64,000 nt of DNA from Diplonema japonicum (Eukaryota > Euglenozoa > Diplonemea > Diplonemida > Diplonemidae): positions 372,001 to 436,000 of the forward strand of contig OZ025716.1 of the NCBI GenBank assembly GCA_964019335.1. Direction: 5' to 3'. The notes below the pieces were generated by a model. That model was given only the letters and a program-made list of their open reading frames with translations, made no database searches and was not told where the DNA came from. Made by a program: the position numbers and the translations under genes. This document shows, piece by piece, positions 59,251-64,000 of the stretch. Within the stretch, counting starts at the first letter, position 1; every line of letters starts with the position of its first letter.

Positions 59251-62200
59251 ATGCTTCTCGTCACGCTGGCTGCCGTGGCCGGGATCCCTCTCTTGAATAT
59301 CACAACGGGGTCGAACTGGCCTGCCCCCAACGGGGGCCTCTTCCCGGGTGACGTGCGGGCGAAGGTGGTTGTCCCGAAGAGCACCGGCGGAAAGGTGACG
59401 AGCCAGGTGCAGGTGTGGTGGCGGAGGTCTGACGCGGGCCCCGACAACAAGGGGGTGATGGTGATGGACAGCAGCAACAAGGCCCTCGAGGTGACGGTGA
59501 CGTACGCCACGAGGGACTGCGGGGTGATGGATGTGACACACGAGGACGACGGGACCCCCTTTTACGTGTACTGGCTTCCCCACTACCAGTCGGGTGGCGG
59601 GGCCAACCTCCACTTCCACTGGTACAACTGCACGGAGCAAACGAGGGCGTGCGTCTTGAATTCCGAGCCGACGACGACCGCGACGTGCAGTGCGGTGACA
59701 CCTGGGGCCTCGTTCGTGCAGGGGATCGAGAACAGGCCGAACAACAGGGCGTCTCGGGACCACACCCCGGATGGGCACGCCTTCCACGGGTTCACCCCTC
59801 TCGAGCTGACCGCGACGGCACAGGAGATGGAGGCCCACCACAGCTGGCTTCGGGAAGCAGGCACGACGGTGTCGCTGTTCATGGAGAGCAGGAGGAACCA
59901 TGCTCGCCTCTTCAACTACCTCCCCGCTCTGTGGGCCAGAAAGAACAACCAGACCAGCTTGGTGGTGAGCGCTGCCCCCGGGGAGTACCTCACCTACCAG
60001 GTGGGGTTGTACTCTGCCCAGGGGACCGTGAACGTGACCGGCGTGACCTTCTCTCCCCTCACCTCCTCTGGTAGCGCTCCCACCATCCCCTCCTCCGTGC
60101 AGACCTGCTTCAACCTCGGAGGAACAAGTCAAACAGGTGAACCGTTCAAAAAGCAGTTCTTCGTGAAGGAGCAGAAGGTTGGGGTGATGTGGATGGGGGT
60201 ACAGATCCCGACAACCGCAACCGGGTCCTTCACGGGGACGGTGCAGGTGAGCACGGGCGGGGGCAGCCCCCTCCCTCCCTTGTCCGTGACCGTGAAGGTG
60301 GAAGGGCAGGCTGTGGATGACCAAGGAGACAGCGACATCTACGGGATGAGCAGGCTGAGGTGGCTGGACTCCACCCTGGGCCACGACGACAGCGTGACCT
60401 CCCCGTACACACCGATGACGTACACGACGAACGCTTACGGCATCCTCCTCAGCCTCCTGAACAAGCAGGTGCAGGTCGGTGTGGACGGGATGCCCATGCA
60501 GGCGACGGTGACGACGGTGAAGACGCGCCTTGGGAAGCAGGTGAATGTTGAGACGATGGCGATGGCCTCCCCGATGAAGTTCGTGGTGAAGGACACAAAC
60601 GGTGTTTCTCTGAAGCTGAACGCTGGGGGCGTGAAGGTTGTGAGCCACACAGACGCGGCTGTGGCGTGGGAGGCGACGATGACGGCGACGGCGACGAGCG
60701 GAAGCGTGAACCTGGTTGTGAGGGGAACGGCACACTTTGACTCCTACATCGAGATGTCGATGGTGATCTCTGGGACCGCTGCTGTCGGGGACATCCAGCT
60801 CCAGGCGGCTCCCAAGGATGCAGGGTACATGGCCGGTTGGGGCTTGAGCGGGACTACCTTCCAAGACCTTGAGTGGCGGTGGACGACCGACAAACATGAC
60901 TGCGCGGTGTGGGCGGGCGGCGCCGATGCAGGGTTCATGCTCAAGATCAAGGGGGCTGGTGACGAGTGGAACAACCCCTTGTACAGCAAGGACCAGCCGG
61001 AGATCCCTTTCATCCCCACCTCGTGGGGTGGTGCGAACTCCACGAACGGTGCCTACGGAGCAAATATCACGAACGGGGTCGCGGTTGCGTTCAGCGGCCC
61101 CAGGCAGTCGCTCAGCAAGCCCGTGACATTCTTGTTCGACGTCGCCTTCACGCCTGCTAAGCCCTTCAACATCACGACACACTTCGGCGAGAGGTACTTC
61201 CAGGTCGGCTACGGGACGCAGTACATCTCGCCGCAGGATATTGCCGCCAAGGGCGCCACCGTTGTGACGCTTCATCAGGGAACACCCGATGTGGTGAACG
61301 ACACCCTTGTGAACCCTTACATCAACTACCCCTTTGTCCCCGACACCGTGGAGCTCATGGAGAACTACTCCTCGCAGGCACACGCTCTGGGAATGCGGAT
61401 GAAGTACTACTACACAGTGAGGGAGCTGAGCAACCACGCTGTTGAGTTGTATGCTTTGATGTCCCTGCAAGGGGAGATCCTCACCGACACTGACCCGTAC
61501 GTCGAGCCGCAGTCCGGGTACTGCCAAGATTGGGATTGCCACGGGGGAGACGTGTACCTCCACGAGCACCTGGGAACGAACTACACCTACTGCTGGCAGC
61601 AATCCCTTTCGAATGGGGACTGGGACGCGGCCGTGTGTGACAAGGGCTCGACAAGGTGGTTCAACTACTACATCGAAGGCTTGGCGTGGGCTGTGAGCAA
61701 GGCCCCGCACGTAGACGGCGTTTACTTCGACGGGATCAACTTCGACCACAAGTCAATGAGGAGATTCCGCAAGGTCCTTGACAAGTCAGCCACGGGGAAG
61801 CAGTTCAGCCCTCTCGTCGACATCCACACGGGGAACTTGGGGCCCAAATCGCCCCCTTCGTGCCTGTACATCGCTTACTACGCCCACGCCAACACCCTGT
61901 GGAACGGTGAAGGCTTCCAGTTCAGCAACGGGGAACCGTACTGGTTCGCCGACTACTCTGGCGTGCCGTTCGGTGTGGCGGTCGACAGGCTTGGGGGCAG
62001 CACGAACGACAACTTCCGTGGGATGCTGTACGGGACGACACAGAGGAACACGGGGATCGCGTCTTCTCTGTGGAGCTTCTGGGACACGTACAAGATCCAG
62101 GAGACGGCGATGTTCGGATACTGGGAACCTGCAGCAGACCTTCCCTTCACGCTGGACATCCCGGCAGGGACGCAGATCAAGGTGACAACGTTTCTGAAGT

Positions 62201-62412
62201 ACTCCGAGTTCGCGATTGTGGTGGTGGCTTCATGGGAGGGCGGCGATGTGGATGTGAAGGTTGTCGGAAACAGCACCGCACTGGGCGGGAGCCCTGTCAC
62301 GGCGGTCGCTCCTGCTATCTCGGGGCTGCAGTCCCAGGCGGCGCACGGGAACCTTGCGGCACCCATCAAGGTGGCGGGCAATGCAGGTGTCATCTTGTAC
62401 GTCACGTTGTGA
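59251..62412 (+). CDS. Secreted GH123/DUF6067-like protein
   Basis: 1053 residues. The start has a signal-peptide-like MLLVTLAAVAGIPLL; ATG 59251 follows an acceptor by 21 nt. The N-terminal ~600 residues are beta-rich (many Val/Thr strands, N-glycosylation sites). The rest resembles the catalytic (beta/alpha)8 region of DUF6067/GH123-like proteins of animals and bacteria. Landmarks are HFGERYFQVGYGTQ (645 onward), HALGMRMKYYYTVRELSN, GVYFDGINFDHKSMRRFRKV (823-842), VDIHTGN (856-862) and PYWFADYSGVPFGV. Family knowledge suggests retaining N-acetylhexosaminidase-type chemistry, but the classical adjacent Asp-Glu pair was not located, so activity and substrate are unproven. A WD40 or unrelated adhesin is unlikely. 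No TM anchor is seen. Confidence 0.62.
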   Translation: MLLVTLAAVAGIPLLNITTGSNWPAPNGGLFPGDVRAKVVVPKSTGGKVTSQVQVWWRRSDAGPDNKGVMVMDSSNKALEVTVTYATRDCGVMDVTHEDDGTPFYVYWLPHYQSGGGANLHFHWYNCTEQTRACVLNSEPTTTATCSAVTPGASFVQGIENRPNNRASRDHTPDGHAFHGFTPLELTATAQEMEAHHSWLREAGTTVSLFMESRRNHARLFNYLPALWARKNNQTSLVVSAAPGEYLTYQVGLYSAQGTVNVTGVTFSPLTSSGSAPTIPSSVQTCFNLGGTSQTGEPFKKQFFVKEQKVGVMWMGVQIPTTATGSFTGTVQVSTGGGSPLPPLSVTVKVEGQAVDDQGDSDIYGMSRLRWLDSTLGHDDSVTSPYTPMTYTTNAYGILLSLLNKQVQVGVDGMPMQATVTTVKTRLGKQVNVETMAMASPMKFVVKDTNGVSLKLNAGGVKVVSHTDAAVAWEATMTATATSGSVNLVVRGTAHFDSYIEMSMVISGTAAVGDIQLQAAPKDAGYMAGWGLSGTTFQDLEWRWTTDKHDCAVWAGGADAGFMLKIKGAGDEWNNPLYSKDQPEIPFIPTSWGGANSTNGAYGANITNGVAVAFSGPRQSLSKPVTFLFDVAFTPAKPFNITTHFGERYFQVGYGTQYISPQDIAAKGATVVTLHQGTPDVVNDTLVNPYINYPFVPDTVELMENYSSQAHALGMRMKYYYTVRELSNHAVELYALMSLQGEILTDTDPYVEPQSGYCQDWDCHGGDVYLHEHLGTNYTYCWQQSLSNGDWDAAVCDKGSTRWFNYYIEGLAWAVSKAPHVDGVYFDGINFDHKSMRRFRKVLDKSATGKQFSPLVDIHTGNLGPKSPPSCLYIAYYAHANTLWNGEGFQFSNGEPYWFADYSGVPFGVAVDRLGGSTNDNFRGMLYGTTQRNTGIASSLWSFWDTYKIQETAMFGYWEPAADLPFTLDIPAGTQIKVTTFLKYSEFAIVVVASWEGGDVDVKVVGNSTALGGSPVTAVAPAISGLQSQAAHGNLAAPIKVAGNAGVILYVTL

Positions 62413-63030
62413 GCAAGAAACAGCGGCACAGTGTTCTTTTCTTTTTTCGAATGCACGATCCCCTCGTTCATTGTGCGTCTTTCTTCTTCTTTTTTCTAAC
62501 GTCCGGCGAAGATGCTGATACATGGGAATCAAGAACCATTTGGCACATGATAGCTTTTCTTGTCCCTCTCCTCCAATCTTCCCTCTTTTTCATAATGTTC
62601 CGACGTTTTGTTTTTTATCGTTTTCTTTCTTCATTCATTCATCCTCGTTTTTTTGTTAAGAAAAGAATCTGTTATTACAGTCGAAGTTCTTTGCTTTGCC
62701 GCAGTTATCCCTGTTGGTCCACCCTGAGCAATGGATGATACGGTGGCTTTGAAGAATACAGGCTAGAAGAAACTATGTTATTCCATTTTCTTTGGGGTTC
62801 ATCAGGCTTTAAGATTCCTCGATCAAGTGTTTTTTATGTTTTTGATGTGTTGATTGTTTCCTTTTTTTCCACCCCTTCCTCAAAGCAAGGGAGAGAGGAC
62901 TTAAAAGATGGCCCCCAAAGAGCCAAGGTAGCTTTGCTTTTCTTCGTAGTCGATCCTTTTCCAGACTAGCGGACGCGAGACCTTTCTTTTGTGGTTGTGC
63001 TCCATTTCGTTACTTTGTCAGCTCTACATT
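62413..63030. other. Spacer before the tubulin gene
   Basis: T-rich non-coding DNA with no gene recognised. Confidence 0.4.
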
Positions 63031-63053
63031 TCTTCCGGGCAGCATTCTTGCAG
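63031..63053 (+). promoter_or_regulatory. Candidate spliced-leader acceptor, tubulin-like gene
   Basis: TCTTCCGGGCAGCATTCTTG then CAG (AG at 63052-63053), followed by GT, 17 nt before ATG 63071. Confidence 0.5.
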
Positions 63054-63070
63054 GTTTCCACAAAAAGAAG

Positions 63071-64000
63071 ATGAGGGAGATTGTCACGATTCAGATCGGT
63101 GGATGCGGTGTAAGGATGGGGTCGAGGTTCTGGGGGGAGGTCATAGAGGAGCGGGGCATCACGCGGGATGGAGAGGGCTTGACCAGCATGGAGAACGGGA
63201 GGCTGTTTGAGGAAGGAAAGAACGGGCGGTTGGTACCGAGGAGCATCATGCTGGACACAGACCCCGCCACCATCGACATCCTGGAAGGGTGTTCGCTGGG
63301 TTCCCTGTTCAGGCCTGACTACAACATTCGGGGCAGTGGCGGGACGGGGAATTTGTATGCTGTGGGACGGTATGAGTGCTCGGATGTGAGGGATCAGGCA
63401 CTGGATGTTCTTCGGAGGCAGGTTGAGACTTGTGATCGGTTGGAAGGCTTCCAGCTGTGCCACTCGCTGTGTGGTGGAACAGGGTCTGGAGTGACGCATG
63501 CGTTGCTCGAGGACCTGAGGCAGTGCTACAGTGACAAGGTGGTGACGACGTACACACACACCGACGCAACCCCGAGGGAAGGGTGGAGCACTGTGCAGAC
63601 CTACAACATGGTGCTTGGGACAAATCCGCTGGTGGAATATGCAGACATGACAGTGTACCTGGATGGTGTGTTGATGAGGAACCAGGCGGTGCAGCAAGGG
63701 ACGAAGTGCTTCGCCCCAGCAGGCAAGCTCATCAACACGGTCTGCTCAGCCGACACCAACATGAGGAAGATCGCAACGAATTTGATCCCCTTTCCGAGAA
63801 TACACTTCTTGACCCCCAGCTACTCCACACCCGCACCTCACGATGACAGCTCTTGTGACACCCTCATGCACAGGGTGGCTGCGAGGCAGAGTTTCCTATT
63901 CCCCGGGGCCGATAACTGTGCCACCACAGCGGCTGTGTTCTTGAGGGGCCCTGACGTAACCGCCCACGATCTGGCTTGCGCCAGCAGGTATACGAGATCA
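63071..64000 (+). CDS. Divergent tubulin, 5' part
   Basis: 310 residues are visible and the frame is still open at the window edge. Clear tubulin landmarks: MREIVTIQIGGCG at the start (beta-tubulin: MREIVHIQAGQCG), PRSIMLDTDP (56-65), GSGGTGN (88-94, for GQSGAGN) and the signature CGGTGSG (134-140, for GGGTGSG). Also present are LEGFQLCHSL, FPRIHF (241-246) and AAVFLRG. Several nucleotide-contacting residues differ. The glutamine of GQCGNQ is glycine (GGCGVRMG). The first Gly of the signature is Cys. The DNEAL block that contacts the guanine base reads DGVLM. Features of alpha (GVRMG, FPRIHF) and beta (MREIV) are mixed, so the class is unclear. Probably a specialised tubulin rather than the main cytoskeletal one. 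Confidence 0.85.
   Translation, partial: MREIVTIQIGGCGVRMGSRFWGEVIEERGITRDGEGLTSMENGRLFEEGKNGRLVPRSIMLDTDPATIDILEGCSLGSLFRPDYNIRGSGGTGNLYAVGRYECSDVRDQALDVLRRQVETCDRLEGFQLCHSLCGGTGSGVTHALLEDLRQCYSDKVVTTYTHTDATPREGWSTVQTYNMVLGTNPLVEYADMTVYLDGVLMRNQAVQQGTKCFAPAGKLINTVCSADTNMRKIATNLIPFPRIHFLTPSYSTPAPHDDSSCDTLMHRVAARQSFLFPGADNCATTAAVFLRGPDVTAHDLACASRYTRS

Noticed and set aside
59218-61749. An 843-codon minus-strand open frame opposite the GH123-like gene
   Set aside because: It mirrors the GC-rich third codon positions of the real gene, has no domain, and is His/Val/Arg-rich as expected for an antisense shadow.

Overview
This looks like nuclear DNA of a protist, most likely a euglenozoan and perhaps a diplonemid. 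That placement is inference, without any database search. All confident protein genes lie on the + strand. Most have one long uninterrupted reading frame and follow a pyrimidine-rich stretch ending in AG just before the ATG, as expected for polycistronic transcripts resolved by spliced-leader addition. Conventional cis-introns also occur: four were found, only 41-56 nt long, with GTATG or GTGTG donors. One gene resembles the terminal uridylyltransferases known from kinetoplastid mitochondria. Coding DNA is GC-rich. Intergenic DNA is full of A/T and some C/G homopolymers, up to a run of 56 T.

Layout. 1-4000: repeats, a broken phosphopantothenoylcysteine synthetase-like reading frame and a LINE endonuclease-like fragment. 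4009-34196: seven intact tandem copies of a ~910-residue Patched-type RND transporter with a sterol-sensing-like domain, plus a collapsed eighth copy near 37042-37290. The spacers hold an internally deleted piggyBac element (16489-18060, with terminal inverted repeats and TTAT on both sides) and fragments of a non-LTR retrotransposon (near 11 kb and 30-31.4 kb). 37535-39505: a TUTase-like nucleotidyltransferase with an N-terminal CCHH finger and an apparent KH domain inside its catalytic domain. 42259-43315: a frameshift-ridden membrane-protein frame. 43831-45489: a secreted type-B carboxylesterase. 45766-55556: two large cysteine-rich type I membrane proteins sharing a 393-nt identical cassette. 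57169-59134: three small genes, one a likely Asterix (PAT complex) homologue. 59251-62412: a secreted GH123/DUF6067-like protein. 63071-64000: the start of a very divergent tubulin, cut by the window edge.

The genes do not form one obvious pathway. Membrane and secreted proteins dominate: sterol or lipid transporters, an esterase, a glycosidase-like protein and adhesive-looking Cys-rich surface proteins. This fits a heterotroph with an elaborate surface and secretome. The transporter array and the Cys-rich pair both show patchwork identity that suggests gene conversion. Because homopolymers are so common, single-base indels in the assembly are a real risk wherever a frame looks broken.
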